Counted from the first letter of the stretch, positions 17,371 through 27,117 are shown. The stretch is 51,041 nucleotides of DNA from an uncultured Opitutales bacterium (GCA_944389315.1 CALXLX010000002.1:1-51041), one strand, 5' to 3'. Numbers and translations are program-made. The notes: generated by a model from the letters alone, not told the origin.

Positions 17371-18639
17371 ATGAAAAAAAAGAAGATAGTATTGGCATAT
17401 TCGGGCGGTTTGGATACGTCCGTGATAGTAAACTGGCTGAAGAACCGCTTTAACGCGGACATAGTGACGTTTTCCGCGGACGTCGGTCAGGGCGAGGAGC
17501 TCTCGGGATTGGCGGAGAAGGCCAAGGCCACGGGCGCGGTTGCGCACTATACGGTGAACCTCGTCGACGAGTACGTCTCCGACTACATATACCCGATGAT
17601 ACGCGCAAACGCCATATACGAGGGCCAGTACTATCTGGGTACTTCCATAGCGCGTCCTCTGATAGCCAAGGCGCATGTGCAGATAGCCAAGAAGGAGAAC
17701 GCAGACGCCGTCGCCCACGGGGCAACCGGCAAGGGCAACGACCAGTGCCGTTTCGAGATTTCCTACGGCGCGCTGGCTCCCGATTTGGAGATTATCTCTC
17801 CGTGGAGAATGGACGACTTCCGCAAGCAATTCCCCGGCCGCAAGGAGATGATAGCATACTGCAAGAAGCACAACATAAACGTTGAGGCGTCGGCGAAGAA
17901 GCCCTATTCGATGGACAGGAACATTCTGCACATATCCTACGAGGCGGGCATATTGGAGGATCCGTGGTTTGATCCTACGGTGGAGTCTAACAAGGACATG
18001 TTCAAGCTGACTAAGGACCCGCAGGACGCCCCCGACGAGCCGGAGTACATAGAGCTCGAGTTTAAGAAGGGCGATTGCGTGGCAATCAACGGCAAGAAGA
18101 TGAAGCCCTCCGCGGTGCTCAAGAAGCTCAACGAGCTCGGCGGCAAGCACGGCATAGGCAGGGTTGATTTGGTCGAGAACCGCTTTGTCGGCATGAAGAG
18201 CCGCGGCGTGTACGAGACTCCGGGCGGAACCATACTCATGAATGCCCACAGGCAGATGGAGACTCTCACCATGGACAGGGATCTCATGCATCTGCGCGAC
18301 AGCCTCATTCCAAAATACGCGGAGCTGGTTTATTACGGATTCTGGTTTGCCCCCGAGCGCGAGGCTTTGCAGGCGTTCATAGACAAGTCTCAGGAGACCG
18401 TCACGGGCGTTGTGCGCCTTAAGCTCTACAAGGGCAACATAATTTGCGTGGGCCGCAAGAGTCCGCTTAGCTTGTACGACGAGAATATCGCCAGCATGGA
18501 AGGCGTAAAGAGCGAGTACAACCAGAACGACGCCACCGGCTTTATAAAGCTCCAGACTCTGCGCCTGCGCCAGAGGGCGAAAAAGCAGGGCGTCTCCAAG
18601 GAGATGCTGAAGTGCAAGAGCAAGCTCGTGCGCGAGTAG
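17371..18639 (+). CDS. argG: Argininosuccinate synthase
   Basis: ATP-dependent condensation of citrulline and aspartate. The PP-loop AYSGGLDTS is at residues 9-17; [14 protein letters not shown] and the SPWRMDDF block follow. 422 residues, about 20 longer than the common 400-residue form, with a basic C-terminal tail. It is separated from argF by a terminator and about 200 bp, so it is probably a second transcription unit, possibly extending into ugd 22 bp downstream. argH, the last enzyme, is not in this window. Nineteen of its 27 isoleucines use ATA. Confidence 0.96.
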   Translation: MKKKKIVLAYSGGLDTSVIVNWLKNRFNADIVTFSADVGQGEELSGLAEKAKATGAVAHYTVNLVDEYVSDYIYPMIRANAIYEGQYYLGTSIARPLIAKAHVQIAKKENADAVAHGATGKGNDQCRFEISYGALAPDLEIISPWRMDDFRKQFPGRKEMIAYCKKHNINVEASAKKPYSMDRNILHISYEAGILEDPWFDPTVESNKDMFKLTKDPQDAPDEPEYIELEFKKGDCVAINGKKMKPSAVLKKLNELGGKHGIGRVDLVENRFVGMKSRGVYETPGGTILMNAHRQMETLTMDRDLMHLRDSLIPKYAELVYYGFWFAPEREALQAFIDKSQETVTGVVRLKLYKGNIICVGRKSPLSLYDENIASMEGVKSEYNQNDATGFIKLQTLRLRQRAKKQGVSKEMLKCKSKLVRE

Positions 18640-18661
18640 GATAGGCATCCGCTATAATAGC

Positions 18662-20044
18662 ATGAAAATCTGCTGCATAGGCGCCGGATACGTCGGCGGG
18701 CCCACCATGGCGGTCATCGCCATGAAGTGCCCCGACGTGCGCGTCGATGTGGTGGATATCAACAAGAAGCGCATAGACGCGTGGAATTCCGATTCCCTGC
18801 CGGTTTTCGAGCCCGGGCTGCACGATGTCGTGCAGGCGGTGCGCGGCAGGAATCTGTTCTTCTCGACGGACGTTGCGGGGGCTCTTTCCGATGCGGACAT
18901 AGTTTTCATATCGGTGAACACCCCTACGAAGACTTACGGAGTGGGCGCGGGCAGGGCGTCGGAGTTAAAGTATGTGGAGGCCTGTGCGCGCCAGATTGCC
19001 GACGTTTCAAGGACGGACAAAATAGTCGTGGAGAAATCCACGATGCCCGTTAGAACTGCCGACGTCATAAGGCAGATACTCTCGTCGTGCGACAGCGGGG
19101 TGAAGTTTCAGGTGCTGTCGAATCCCGAATTTCTCGCGGAGGGAACGGCGGTGAAGGACCTCGAGAATCCCGACAGGGTCCTCATAGGCGGAGACGACAA
19201 AACTCCGGAGGGCAGGGCCGCAATAAAGACTCTGTCGGGGCTGTACGCGCGCTGGGTGGACCCGGCGAGAATCATAGAGACAAATCTGTGGTCGAGCGAG
19301 CTTAGCAAGCTTACGGCAAACGCGTTTTTGGCGCAGCGCATTAGCTCCATAAACGCAATAAGCGCGCTCTGCGAGGCTACGGGGGCGGACGTTGACGAGG
19401 TTGCCGCGGCGGTCGGTGCGGATTCGAGAATAGGGGCAAAGTTTCTCAAGAGTTCCGTGGGCTTTGGCGGGTCGTGCTTTCAGAAGGATCTGCTGAACTT
19501 GGTGTATCTGTGCGAGCATTTTAATCTGCCGGAAGCCGCGCGCTACTGGCAGAACGTGCTGGACATGAACGCCTACCAGAAGCGCAGGTTTGCGGCGGGA
19601 GTGGTGAAGGATTTGTTCGGGTCGCTTTCGGGCAAGAGGATAGCGGTGTTCGGGTTTTCGTTTAAGGAGAACACCAACGACACGCGCGAGAGCCCGGCGA
19701 TAGACATTTGCAGGAATCTTCTCTCGGAAGGAGCAAAGCTTGCAATTTACGACCCCAAGGTTTCCAGGGAGCAGATATTTTCCGACCTGAATTTAATGGA
19801 GGGAGCGGAGCTTCCGGGCGGCGGAGGCGTGGAGACATATTCGGACCCCTACGAGGCTGCGAAGGACGCCTACGCCATTACTGTGTTGACAGCGTGGGGA
19901 GAATTTGCTTGCCTGGATTACTCAAAAATTTACAAGACGATGAAGAAACCCGCATGGATATTCGACGGCAGAAACTGCCTTGACAGAGACCTTCTTAGAA
20001 GGTTGGGGTATCGCGTGCGCGCCGTTGGCAAGAGTTTTGAATAG
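18662..20044 (+). CDS. ugd: UDP-glucose 6-dehydrogenase, eukaryote-like type
   Basis: Oxidises UDP-glucose to UDP-glucuronate with two NAD+, supplying precursors for capsule, exopolysaccharide or LPS sugars. The NAD motif GAGYVGGPT is at residues 7-15 and the catalytic cysteine is Cys272 in [10 protein letters not shown]. The 460-residue length and several stretches ([57 protein letters not shown]) recall animal and plant UGDH more than the approximately 390-residue E. coli Ugd. It follows argG by 22 bp and ends at a strong terminator. No sugar-polymer genes adjoin it, so its product's use is unknown. Gene symbol by function. Confidence 0.94.
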   Translation: MKICCIGAGYVGGPTMAVIAMKCPDVRVDVVDINKKRIDAWNSDSLPVFEPGLHDVVQAVRGRNLFFSTDVAGALSDADIVFISVNTPTKTYGVGAGRASELKYVEACARQIADVSRTDKIVVEKSTMPVRTADVIRQILSSCDSGVKFQVLSNPEFLAEGTAVKDLENPDRVLIGGDDKTPEGRAAIKTLSGLYARWVDPARIIETNLWSSELSKLTANAFLAQRISSINAISALCEATGADVDEVAAAVGADSRIGAKFLKSSVGFGGSCFQKDLLNLVYLCEHFNLPEAARYWQNVLDMNAYQKRRFAAGVVKDLFGSLSGKRIAVFGFSFKENTNDTRESPAIDICRNLLSEGAKLAIYDPKVSREQIFSDLNLMEGAELPGGGGVETYSDPYEAAKDAYAITVLTAWGEFACLDYSKIYKTMKKPAWIFDGRNCLDRDLLRRLGYRVRAVGKSFE

Positions 20045-20065
20045 TCTTGGGCAAAATTTTTTCAA

Positions 20066-20105
20066 CGGTGCGCGGCTCGACGGAATGTCGGCCGCGCCGT
20101 TTTTT
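20066..20105 (+). terminator. Strong terminator after ugd
   Basis: CGG-GCGCGGC pairs with GCCGCG-CCG around an inner CGAC/GTCG stem, then TTTTTT. It separates ugd from leuA. Confidence 0.9.
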
Positions 20106-20122
20106 AAAGGGAGCAAATCACA

Positions 20123-21823
20123 ATGGACATAAACAAAGCCAAACAGTACAGAATCAGCCATGGGGAGGTTCGCCTGGACGACCGCACATGGCCAAGCAAG
20201 CGCATAGAGAATCCGCCGATATGGTGCAGCGTAGATTTGCGCGACGGCAACCAGGCTCTGGCCGTGCCGATGAATGTCGAGGAGAAGCTCGAGCTGTACA
20301 AGGCGCTTCTAAAGACCGGCTTTAAGGAGATAGAGGTAGGCTTTCCCGCGGCGAGCGATACGGAGTACAGATTTTTAAGGACGCTGATAGATTCCGATCT
20401 GGTGCCCGACGGCGTTGCACTGCAGATTTTAACCCAGAGCAGGGAGGCGCTGATAAGGAAGTCCTTCGAGGCTTTGAGGGGCGCCAAAGAGGCGATAGTG
20501 CATCTTTACAACAGCACGAGCGCCCTTCAGCGCAAGGTGACGTTCAAGATGTCCCGCGAGGAGATAAAGCAGATTGCAGTGCGGGGCGCAAAGCTTGTGC
20601 GGTCTTTGGCCGACGAGTTCGAGGCGCAGGGGACGCATATAAGAATGGAATATTCCCCCGAGAGCTTCAGCGACACCGAGCTCGATTTTGCTCTGGAGGT
20701 TTGCGAGGCCGTAAAGGAGGTCTGGAAGCCCACGAAGGAGAATAAGATAATACTCAATCTGCCCGAGACCGTTCAGTATTCAATGCCCAACGTCCATGCC
20801 GACCAGATAGAATGGATGAGCCGCAACATATCCGAGCGCGACAAGGTTCTCATAAGCCTGCACACGCACAACGACAGGGGCACGGGCATAGCGGCCACCG
20901 AACTGGGCCTGCTGGCTGGGGCCGACAGGGTTGAGGGAACCTTGTTCGGCAACGGCGAGCGGACGGGCAATCTGGACATAGTCACCGTTGCCTTGAATAT
21001 GTATTCCGAGGGCATAGATCCCAAGCTCGACTTTTCCGATTTGCCGCGCCTGCGCGAGGTTTACGAGCGTTGCACGCGCATGAAGGTGGAGCCGCGCCAT
21101 CCCTATGCCGGAGACCTCGTGTTTACGGCCTTCTCCGGCAGCCACCAGGACGCCATAAAGAAGGGGATGGACCTGCGCGCCGACGGGGCTGCCGACTTGT
21201 GGGAGGTTCCGTACCTGCTCATAGACCCGCGCGACATAGGCCGCAACTACGAGGCCATCATCCGCATAAATTCTCAGAGCGGGAAGGGCGGGGTTGCGTA
21301 CATATTAAGCTCGGACTTCGGGTACGAGCTGCCTAAGGCGATGCATCCGGAAGTCGGCGACTATATAAATTCCATAGCAGATAAGCTCGGCAAGGAGCTT
21401 TCCGCGCAGGAGATATTCGGGTATTTCAAGGAGGAGTTCCTGGACGTGAACGAGCCCTTGAAGCTTGTCTCCTACAAGGTCAGGGACGCCGGCGAGGAGG
21501 GCGGAGTAAAGACTGTGGACATCTCCGCGTCCGTCATATTCGAGGGCAAGTCGCAGACTATAGAGGCGTCAGGCAATGGGCCGATAAACGCTTTTGTGAA
21601 CGCGCTGGAGAAGGCCGGGATAAAGAACTGCCGCCTGCGCGACTACTGCTCGCACGCAATAGGCAGCGGTTCGGCTACGGATTCTGCAAGCTACATATGC
21701 CTGAAGACTTTCGACGGCGGCGTTGAGGCCTGGGGCGTGGGGGTTGACTCCAATATAGAAAGCTCTGGTCTTAAGGCTCTTGTGTGCGCCTACAACAGGT
21801 TGAATAAAAAAATGAAAAAATAG
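20123..21823 (+). CDS. leuA: 2-isopropylmalate synthase, long (LeuA2-type) form
   Basis: First committed step of leucine synthesis: acetyl-CoA plus 2-oxoisovalerate. The HMGL-like TIM barrel carries DLRDGNQAL near residue 40 (metal and substrate site) and the metal-binding HTHNDRGTG; GNGERTGN is the family's characteristic loop. A C-terminal LeuA regulatory domain (about residues 430-560) is present, normally responsible for leucine feedback inhibition. 566 residues, the length of the LeuA2 group. AAAGGGAG (20106-20113) gives a good ribosome site for ATG 20123. No leuB/C/D neighbours are in view. Confidence 0.95.
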   Translation: MDINKAKQYRISHGEVRLDDRTWPSKRIENPPIWCSVDLRDGNQALAVPMNVEEKLELYKALLKTGFKEIEVGFPAASDTEYRFLRTLIDSDLVPDGVALQILTQSREALIRKSFEALRGAKEAIVHLYNSTSALQRKVTFKMSREEIKQIAVRGAKLVRSLADEFEAQGTHIRMEYSPESFSDTELDFALEVCEAVKEVWKPTKENKIILNLPETVQYSMPNVHADQIEWMSRNISERDKVLISLHTHNDRGTGIAATELGLLAGADRVEGTLFGNGERTGNLDIVTVALNMYSEGIDPKLDFSDLPRLREVYERCTRMKVEPRHPYAGDLVFTAFSGSHQDAIKKGMDLRADGAADLWEVPYLLIDPRDIGRNYEAIIRINSQSGKGGVAYILSSDFGYELPKAMHPEVGDYINSIADKLGKELSAQEIFGYFKEEFLDVNEPLKLVSYKVRDAGEEGGVKTVDISASVIFEGKSQTIEASGNGPINAFVNALEKAGIKNCRLRDYCSHAIGSGSATDSASYICLKTFDGGVEAWGVGVDSNIESSGLKALVCAYNRLNKKMKK

Positions 21824-21824
21824 C

Positions 21825-21853
21825 TTGCATATTCTCTAAGGGTTTCCAATATA
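21825..21853 (+). promoter_or_regulatory. Possible promoter of tRNA-Ile(CAU)
   Basis: TTGCAT (21825-21830) and AATATA (21848-21853) 17 bp apart, 16 bp before the tRNA 5' end and directly after the leuA stop. Confidence 0.4.
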
Positions 21854-21869
21854 TGCAGTCTTTCAAACC

Positions 21870-21945
21870 GGGCCTGTAGCTCAGTGGTTAGAGCAGGCGA
21901 CTCATAATCGCTTGGTCGGGGGTTCAAGTCCCTCCGGGCCCACCA
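21870..21945 (+). tRNA. ileX: tRNA-Ile(CAU), lysidine type
   Basis: Full cloverleaf of 76 nt: acceptor GGGCCTG/CGGGCCC (one T-G pair), anticodon loop CTCATAA (anticodon CAT), T-arm GGGGG-TTCAAGT-CCCTC and an encoded CCA (21943-21945). The D-arm and anticodon arm match the minor E. coli tRNA-Ile2, whose C34 is changed to lysidine by TilS so that it reads AUA. It is therefore called Ile, not Met; elongator or initiator Met cannot be fully excluded. The neighbouring genes' heavy use of ATA supports the call. Confidence 0.88.
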
Positions 21946-21953
21946 ATTTAAAA

Positions 21954-21984
21954 CCCGCAGCCATAACGCTGCGGGCTTTTTTTT
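21954..21984 (+). terminator. Terminator after tRNA-Ile
   Basis: CCCGCAG (21954-21960) and CTGCGGG (21969-21975) followed by eight T. Confidence 0.92.
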
Positions 21985-22352
21985 ACTGCCCATCGACAAA
22001 CGGCCACATGCCGGTAAAAGGTAAAATTCTCTATTGGCAATCTACAAGGGGCGGGAGATTGTTTAGTTCGAATGGGAAAGACCGCCGGGGCTGTGTGCCG
22101 ATATTATGGTTACCCTTTGCCGCGCGGAAGCATAGAGCCTGCGGCTTTCAAAATATAGGTGGGGCTTTTATATTTGCATAAATTAGATTTTTTCCATCTT
22201 TCAGAAAGCGCGGCGCGGAGCTTTTAAAATGCAGGGGCTAAGGGGTTATGCTTTTGCAAGCTTTGGGTGCATGCGGGCCGTACGCAGCGAGGAAATGCGG
22301 AGTAATTTGTTGCCAAGTGGCCTATTTTTTGTATGGTACGCCCGTATTTAAG
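21985..22352. other. Gene-free stretch between tRNA-Ile and the ABC exporter
   Basis: 368 bp without a convincing gene. An open frame runs into the ABC gene from 22248 but its first 35 codons are Cys-rich and unlike the family, so it is treated as leader. No RNA family, repeat or clear operator was recognised. Confidence 0.5.
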
Positions 22353-24107
22353 ATGAAGAAACTGCTAAGGTTTTATGTATATGTTAAGCCGTCTATATGG
22401 TATCTTATAGGCGGCTTGGTGTGCGGCGCCCTCTTCGGCGCTACGAGCGGATTTGGCATGCCCGTAGTCTTCGACAAGGTGTTGAGAAAGATTTTTGAGG
22501 ACCAGGGAGCGGCTGAACAGAGCGTGTGGTATATCGTGGGCATTGCCCTTCTTTTGCCCATCGTATTTTCTATGCGCGCGCTTTTCGGGTATCTGAGCGG
22601 ATACCTGATGACGTATGTTTCCCTGGAGGTTCTCCGCAAGATGAAGGCCGACGTATTTGCAAAGATACAGAGCTGCCCGGTTGCGTTCTTCGACAAGTTC
22701 ACGACGGGAGATTTAATGACCAGGCTTTCCAGCGACACCGCCGTAGTTCAGAACATACTTCTTAATTTCTCCTCCGAGATGTTCCGGCAGCCGCTTCAGG
22801 CATTGGGAGCTGTTGCATTTTTGCTGTACATATGCTTTACGAAGGGCGAGGTTGTATTTCTATTCTTCTTTATTGCGGCGGTGCCCTTTTGCATATTCCC
22901 GGTGCAGGTGATACGCAAGAATCTAAAAAGATACGCGGGGAAATCGCAGGTAGAGGCGAGCTCCATGGCTCAGATCATGAACGAGAATCTCGACGCGGTT
23001 CACGAGGTGAGGGTGTTTAATCTGCAGGATTCCCAGATAGAAAAGTTCGATTCCTCGAATGCAAATTTCAAGCGGCTGTGCCTGAAAATAAGCAAGTATG
23101 AGCTTCTTCAGCAGCCTTTTATGGAGGTGCTTTCCGCGACTTTGGTCTCCGCGACTTTCGTGTATGCGTATTACGGGAAGATAGACTTCTCCACCTTTGC
23201 GGCAATAGGCGTGGCGCTGTACATGACTGTGGATCCGGCTAAGCGCATAATAAGAATGTTGTCCGACCTCATAAAAACCGCGCCTCTGATAGACAGGATA
23301 AACGAGATTTTGGACTATGAGTCCACCGTGCCGGATCCTGTGAATCCGGTGAAGGTCGACGGCATAAGGGGGGAGTTGGTCTTCGACAAGGTGTGCTTCT
23401 CTTACAATGAAAAGCCTGTGCTCATAGATGCGTCGGTCACGATACCGGCGGGCACAAGCTGCGCCTTGGTGGGCGAGAGCGGAGCGGGCAAGAGCACCTT
23501 CGCAAAACTTGCGATGCGCCTTTACGATCCCGTATCGGGCTCCATAAAAATGGACGGAATTTCCCTGAAGGATTTCGACAAGAAGACTTTTGCCTCGTTC
23601 TTGGGGAGCGTGCCGCAGTATCCCGTGCTTTTTAACGACACCGTCTACAACAATATTCTCATCGCCAGGCCCGACGCCACTCGCGAGGAGGTTGAGCGCG
23701 CCGCAAAAAACGCGTGCGCGCACGACTTCATAATGGAGCTTGAAAACGGCTACGACACCTCCGTCGGAAAGCGCGGAGACAAGCTCTCCGGCGGGCAGAA
23801 ACAGCGCATAGCCATAGCCAGGGTGTTCCTGAAAAATCCGCCCTTCATAGTGCTCGACGAGGCCACCAGCGCGCTCGATTCAAACAGCGAGGCCGAAATA
23901 CAAAAGGCGGTGGACAACCTGATGAAGGACCGCACCATGCTTGTCATAGCGCACCGTTTCAGCACCATAAAGAATGTCGGCATGATTATAGTCTTCAAGG
24001 AGGGTAGAATAATAGACTGCGGCACCCACGAGCAGCTGATGGAGCGCTGCGAGCATTACAACCACCTCTACACGCGCCAGACTGTCAAAAATAGCTCTTT
24101 CGAATAG
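22353..24107 (+). CDS. MsbA-like ABC exporter (fused permease and ATPase)
   Basis: 584-residue half-transporter working as a homodimer in the inner membrane. Six transmembrane helices occupy about residues 15-310; the ATPase domain follows with Walker A GESGAGKST, Q-loop SVPQYP, signature LSGGQKQR, Walker B FIVLDEATSALD and the H-loop AHR. The layout is that of lipid-A flippase MsbA and relatives, but lipid, peptide and drug exporters share it and the substrate cannot be read. ATG 22353 (MKKLLRFYVYVKPS) is chosen because it gives the normal N-terminus. It is convergent with uup, 71 bp away. Confidence 0.9.
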   Translation: MKKLLRFYVYVKPSIWYLIGGLVCGALFGATSGFGMPVVFDKVLRKIFEDQGAAEQSVWYIVGIALLLPIVFSMRALFGYLSGYLMTYVSLEVLRKMKADVFAKIQSCPVAFFDKFTTGDLMTRLSSDTAVVQNILLNFSSEMFRQPLQALGAVAFLLYICFTKGEVVFLFFFIAAVPFCIFPVQVIRKNLKRYAGKSQVEASSMAQIMNENLDAVHEVRVFNLQDSQIEKFDSSNANFKRLCLKISKYELLQQPFMEVLSATLVSATFVYAYYGKIDFSTFAAIGVALYMTVDPAKRIIRMLSDLIKTAPLIDRINEILDYESTVPDPVNPVKVDGIRGELVFDKVCFSYNEKPVLIDASVTIPAGTSCALVGESGAGKSTFAKLAMRLYDPVSGSIKMDGISLKDFDKKTFASFLGSVPQYPVLFNDTVYNNILIARPDATREEVERAAKNACAHDFIMELENGYDTSVGKRGDKLSGGQKQRIAIARVFLKNPPFIVLDEATSALDSNSEAEIQKAVDNLMKDRTMLVIAHRFSTIKNVGMIIVFKEGRIIDCGTHEQLMERCEHYNHLYTRQTVKNSSFE

Positions 24108-24178
24108 GCCCCGAGGAAGCTGCCGCAGTTGAGACGGCTCTTATGTCGCACCTCGGCGCGCCATTTTGCGCGGGGATG

Positions 24179-26080
24179 TCAACGCTGCCCTTCCAAGGCG
24201 GCTTTGCGCTCCTCAAGATAAGCCCAACGCTCGAATAGGGCGTCGTACTCCTTCTGCAGGTCTTCGTAGCGCGCGTGCATCTCCTGCAGCTCTCCGGAAT
24301 GTTCGCGTATGAAGGCCGCATCCTGCATCTTTGAGGATATGTCTTTCTGCTCTGCCTCTATGGAGGCCATCTTTTCGGGCAGGGCGTCAAGCTCCATGCG
24401 CTCCTTGTTCGTGAATTTTTCCCTCTTGGGCTTTGAGGGTTTCTGCTCGGCGGCGGGCCTTGCGGCTTGCGCCTGGCGCGCGGCTTTTTGCGCCATTAGG
24501 GAGCTCCACTCGTCATATCCGCCGACAATCTCGCTTATCTTGCCCCCGCCCTCAAAGCCGAATACGCATGTGCAGACGTTGTTCAGAAAAGTCCTGTCGT
24601 GGGAGACGAGAAGCACGGTGCCGCTAAAGCTTATAAGGGCGCTCTCGAGAACCTCCATGGTTTCCATGTCCAAGTCGTTTGTGGGCTCGTCGAGGACAAG
24701 GGTGTTGGCGTCGGCCGTAAAGAGCTTCGCAAGCATCAGCCTGTTCTTCTCCCCGCCGGACAGCGACGATATGCGCCCGAGTGTCTGCTCGGGGCTGAAG
24801 AGGAACTCCTGCAGATAGCCCATTACGCTCTTCTTCTGCCCGCCGACAAAAACATAGTCGGATTCCTCCCCGATGAAATCGAAAGGGCTGGCGTTCTCGT
24901 CCAGCAGGCTTCTCATCTGGTCGAAATATGCTATGCTAAGGCGCGTGCCGCATCTTACCTCTCCCTCGGAAGGGGTAAGCCTCCCGAGTATAAGGTTTAT
25001 GAGGGTGGTCTTTCCGCAGCCGTTGGGGCCTATTACGCCTATCTTGTCCCCCCTGTAGACGGTGGCGGAAAATCCGTCTATTATCTTGCGCTCCCCGTAG
25101 GAGAACCCGAGATTCTCCATCTCAAAGACTTTCTGCCCGCTCGATTTCGCGTCCCTGAATTCCAGAGACAGCGCGCCCTTCTTCTCCACGCGCTGGGCGC
25201 GGAGTTTCCTGAGCTTCATCAGCTCGCGCACGCGCCCCTCGTTTCTTGTGCGCCTGGCCTTTACACCGCGGCGCAGCCATGCCTCCTCCTTGGCCAGTTT
25301 CTTGTCGAAAATGCGCTCGTTGCGCTCCCTGGCCTCGGCGAGGGAGTCCCTCCGCCTGGCAAACTCCTCAAAACCGCAGTCGAAGGAGATTATCTCCCCC
25401 CGGTCGACTTCGGCAACCCTCGTCGCAAGCGCGTTCAAAAAAGCGCGGTCATGGGATACGAAAACACAGGTCTTGCCGCACGATCTCAGAAAGTTCTCTA
25501 GCCATATCACGGAAGGTATGTCCAGATGGTTGGTGGGCTCGTCGAGCAGAAGGACGTCGGGGTCCGAGACAAGCTCCCGGCAGAGTAGCACTCGCCTCTT
25601 TAATCCCGCGGACAGGGATGCCGCGTCGAGAGCGGCGTTCAGCTCCAGCCTTTCAAGAGTCTCCTTCACTTTCGTGTCGAGGCGCCAGAGGGAGTTCTCT
25701 TCTATCTCGTGCAAAAGATTGTCGTGCTCGCGCTCGTCGATTTTTTCCCCGCGCCTTTGCATGGCCTCCATCTGCGCATACCGCGCGATTGCCTCGCCGC
25801 TTTTACCCAATCCGCGCGCCACGAAAGAATACACATTCCCGCTCAGCCCTTGAGGCACCTCCTGTGGCAGATACGCAGTCTTCAGCCCAACCTTGCGCTC
25901 CACAAGGCCGCTGTCCGGCTCTATAGCTCCCGTCATGAGTTTCATAAGCGACGTCTTGCCGCAGCCGTTCGGCCCCACAAGAGCAAGCCTGTCGGACTCC
26001 AAGACGCTTAAAGATGCGTCCCTCAAAAGCACACGCGCCCCAAATCTCAATGAAACCGAACTGAGCGAAATCAAATTCAT
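24179..26080 (-). CDS. uup: ABC-F family ATPase, Uup-like
   Basis: Soluble tandem-ATPase protein of the ABC-F group, which act on ribosomes or, for Uup, also influence replication and branched DNA. Two ATPase domains each carry GPNGCGKT; the second has a canonical LSGGEKNR signature and LVLDEPTNDLD, the first a degenerate LSAGLKRR with LLLDEPTNHLD. A basic linker (RRGVKARRTRNEGRVREL) separates them, and a C-terminal coiled coil (about residues 540-633, rich in Glu/Lys/Ala) is typical of Uup. The start is set at ATG 26080 (MNLISLSSVSL), giving 633 residues; an in-frame codon at 26134 would add 18 unrelated residues. Confidence 0.9.
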   Translation of the reverse strand: MNLISLSSVSLRFGARVLLRDASLSVLESDRLALVGPNGCGKTSLMKLMTGAIEPDSGLVERKVGLKTAYLPQEVPQGLSGNVYSFVARGLGKSGEAIARYAQMEAMQRRGEKIDEREHDNLLHEIEENSLWRLDTKVKETLERLELNAALDAASLSAGLKRRVLLCRELVSDPDVLLLDEPTNHLDIPSVIWLENFLRSCGKTCVFVSHDRAFLNALATRVAEVDRGEIISFDCGFEEFARRRDSLAEARERNERIFDKKLAKEEAWLRRGVKARRTRNEGRVRELMKLRKLRAQRVEKKGALSLEFRDAKSSGQKVFEMENLGFSYGERKIIDGFSATVYRGDKIGVIGPNGCGKTTLINLILGRLTPSEGEVRCGTRLSIAYFDQMRSLLDENASPFDFIGEESDYVFVGGQKKSVMGYLQEFLFSPEQTLGRISSLSGGEKNRLMLAKLFTADANTLVLDEPTNDLDMETMEVLESALISFSGTVLLVSHDRTFLNNVCTCVFGFEGGGKISEIVGGYDEWSSLMAQKAARQAQAARPAAEQKPSKPKREKFTNKERMELDALPEKMASIEAEQKDISSKMQDAAFIREHSGELQEMHARYEDLQKEYDALFERWAYLEERKAALEGQR

Positions 26081-26220
26081 AAACCTATCCGAGTTTAGAA
26101 ATGTATAGTGGAAGGCAAATTTATTTTTTCCCATCTTTGCCCAAAACGGAGGCGCCTAACTTGCGGGAATGCAATTTGGTTGTTTACAGAAATATTATAG
26201 GCTGTAGATTTTTAGAATAT

Positions 26221-26244
26221 GAAATGCCGCCCCGGCGGCATTTC
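26221..26244. repeat. Perfect 11-bp inverted repeat in a divergent promoter region
   Basis: GAAATGCCGCC and GGCGGCATTTC separated by CC, 23 bp before the preferred start of the VTT-domain gene and about 140 bp from the uup start. It could be an operator for a dimeric regulator or a stable 5' leader hairpin. Confidence 0.6.
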
Positions 26245-26266
26245 AGAAAGGGAAAAACCGTTCCTA

Positions 26267-26911
26267 ATGAAAAGCTTTTTTATCAGGCTCGTTGCGCTTG
26301 CTGCAATTGTTGCGGCAGTGCAGTATTTTGCGGGGTGGGGCGAGGTTCTCGGGTTTCTGGAGAATCTTGTAAGAAGCAATCCGTCCCCGGAGATATTTCT
26401 TGTTGTAATGGGCCTGGGCTGCGCGGCGGGAATGCCGCTTTCTTTCTGCTATATTTTTGCGGGGGCGGCGTATCCGTTCTGGCAGGCTTGGCCGCTTTGT
26501 CTGTGCGGGCTTTTCATAAGCGCCTCCCTGGGGTATCTTGCGGGCGCCTTTCTCGCGCCTAAAGATTTTGTGGATCGCATGTCAGAACGCTTCGGGCTGA
26601 ATTTGCAGTCCCGCGGGATGATGAATCTCAACTTCTTCGTGCGAGTTGTGCCCGTCATGCCCTATACGGCGCAAAACATACTTCTTGGCGCGGCCGGGTC
26701 TAAATACGGCGTCTACATACTCGTCAATATGCTCGTCCAGGCGGCCATATCCGCGGCGATGCTGCTGCTTTCGGGCGCCTTGTTTGCCGAGGGGAGCATG
26801 GACGCAAAAAGGCTGTTCGTCATAGCGGCGCTCGTCTTGGTAATTGCGTTGGAGCATTGGATCTTGCGCCGCATATATGCTAAAGAAAAAAACTCGGAGC
26901 CTAAAAAATAG
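26267..26911 (+). CDS. TVP38/TMEM64-family (VTT domain) membrane protein
   Basis: 214 residues with about five hydrophobic segments. The VTT/SNARE-associated core is visible: GMPLSFCYIFAGAAYPFW, GYLAGAFLAP and the FFVRVVPVMPYTAQNILLGAA stretch corresponding to the family's arginine/proline re-entrant loop. Relatives (DedA/TVP38) are thought to be lipid scramblases or proton-linked transporters that support envelope integrity. ATG 26267 (MKSFFIRLVAL) is preferred to the in-frame ATG 26219, which would place an inverted repeat inside the coding region and a polar segment before the first helix. It is divergent from uup. Confidence 0.8.
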   Translation: MKSFFIRLVALAAIVAAVQYFAGWGEVLGFLENLVRSNPSPEIFLVVMGLGCAAGMPLSFCYIFAGAAYPFWQAWPLCLCGLFISASLGYLAGAFLAPKDFVDRMSERFGLNLQSRGMMNLNFFVRVVPVMPYTAQNILLGAAGSKYGVYILVNMLVQAAISAAMLLLSGALFAEGSMDAKRLFVIAALVLVIALEHWILRRIYAKEKNSEPKK

Positions 26912-27073
26912 GCGGGCGTCGCAGGGCTTCCATCTTCCGACTTCGCGCAAGGCATAGGGTTTTCACTCTGCCCGGCTAAAAAATCTCCCCTCCCAAATAT
27001 GTCCTGCGCGGCATATTTTTCTGCCCGGCTTCGGCCCTTGATGCTGGGGAAACTTTCTTTCCCCGCAAGATGT

Positions 27074-27117
27074 AAAAAAATCCCGTTTCCGCGTTTTGCG
27101 GAGAACGGGATTTTACA
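27074..27117 (-). terminator. Strong terminator of glnN, active mainly on the minus strand
   Basis: ATCCCGTT-CCGC type stem with one bulge around TTTT; read on the minus strand the stem is followed by seven T. On the plus strand only four T follow, so it may also stop the VTT-domain transcript weakly. Confidence 0.9.

Noticed and set aside
18653..18658. Perfect TATAAT three bases before the ugd start codon
   Set aside because: No -35 box at 16-18 bp, and the predicted start site would fall inside the start codon or just past it. Probably chance, although a leaderless start cannot be excluded.
22248..22352. Extended N-terminus of the MsbA-like exporter from 22248
   Set aside because: The additional 35 residues are Cys-rich and not family-like; the canonical start is at 22353.
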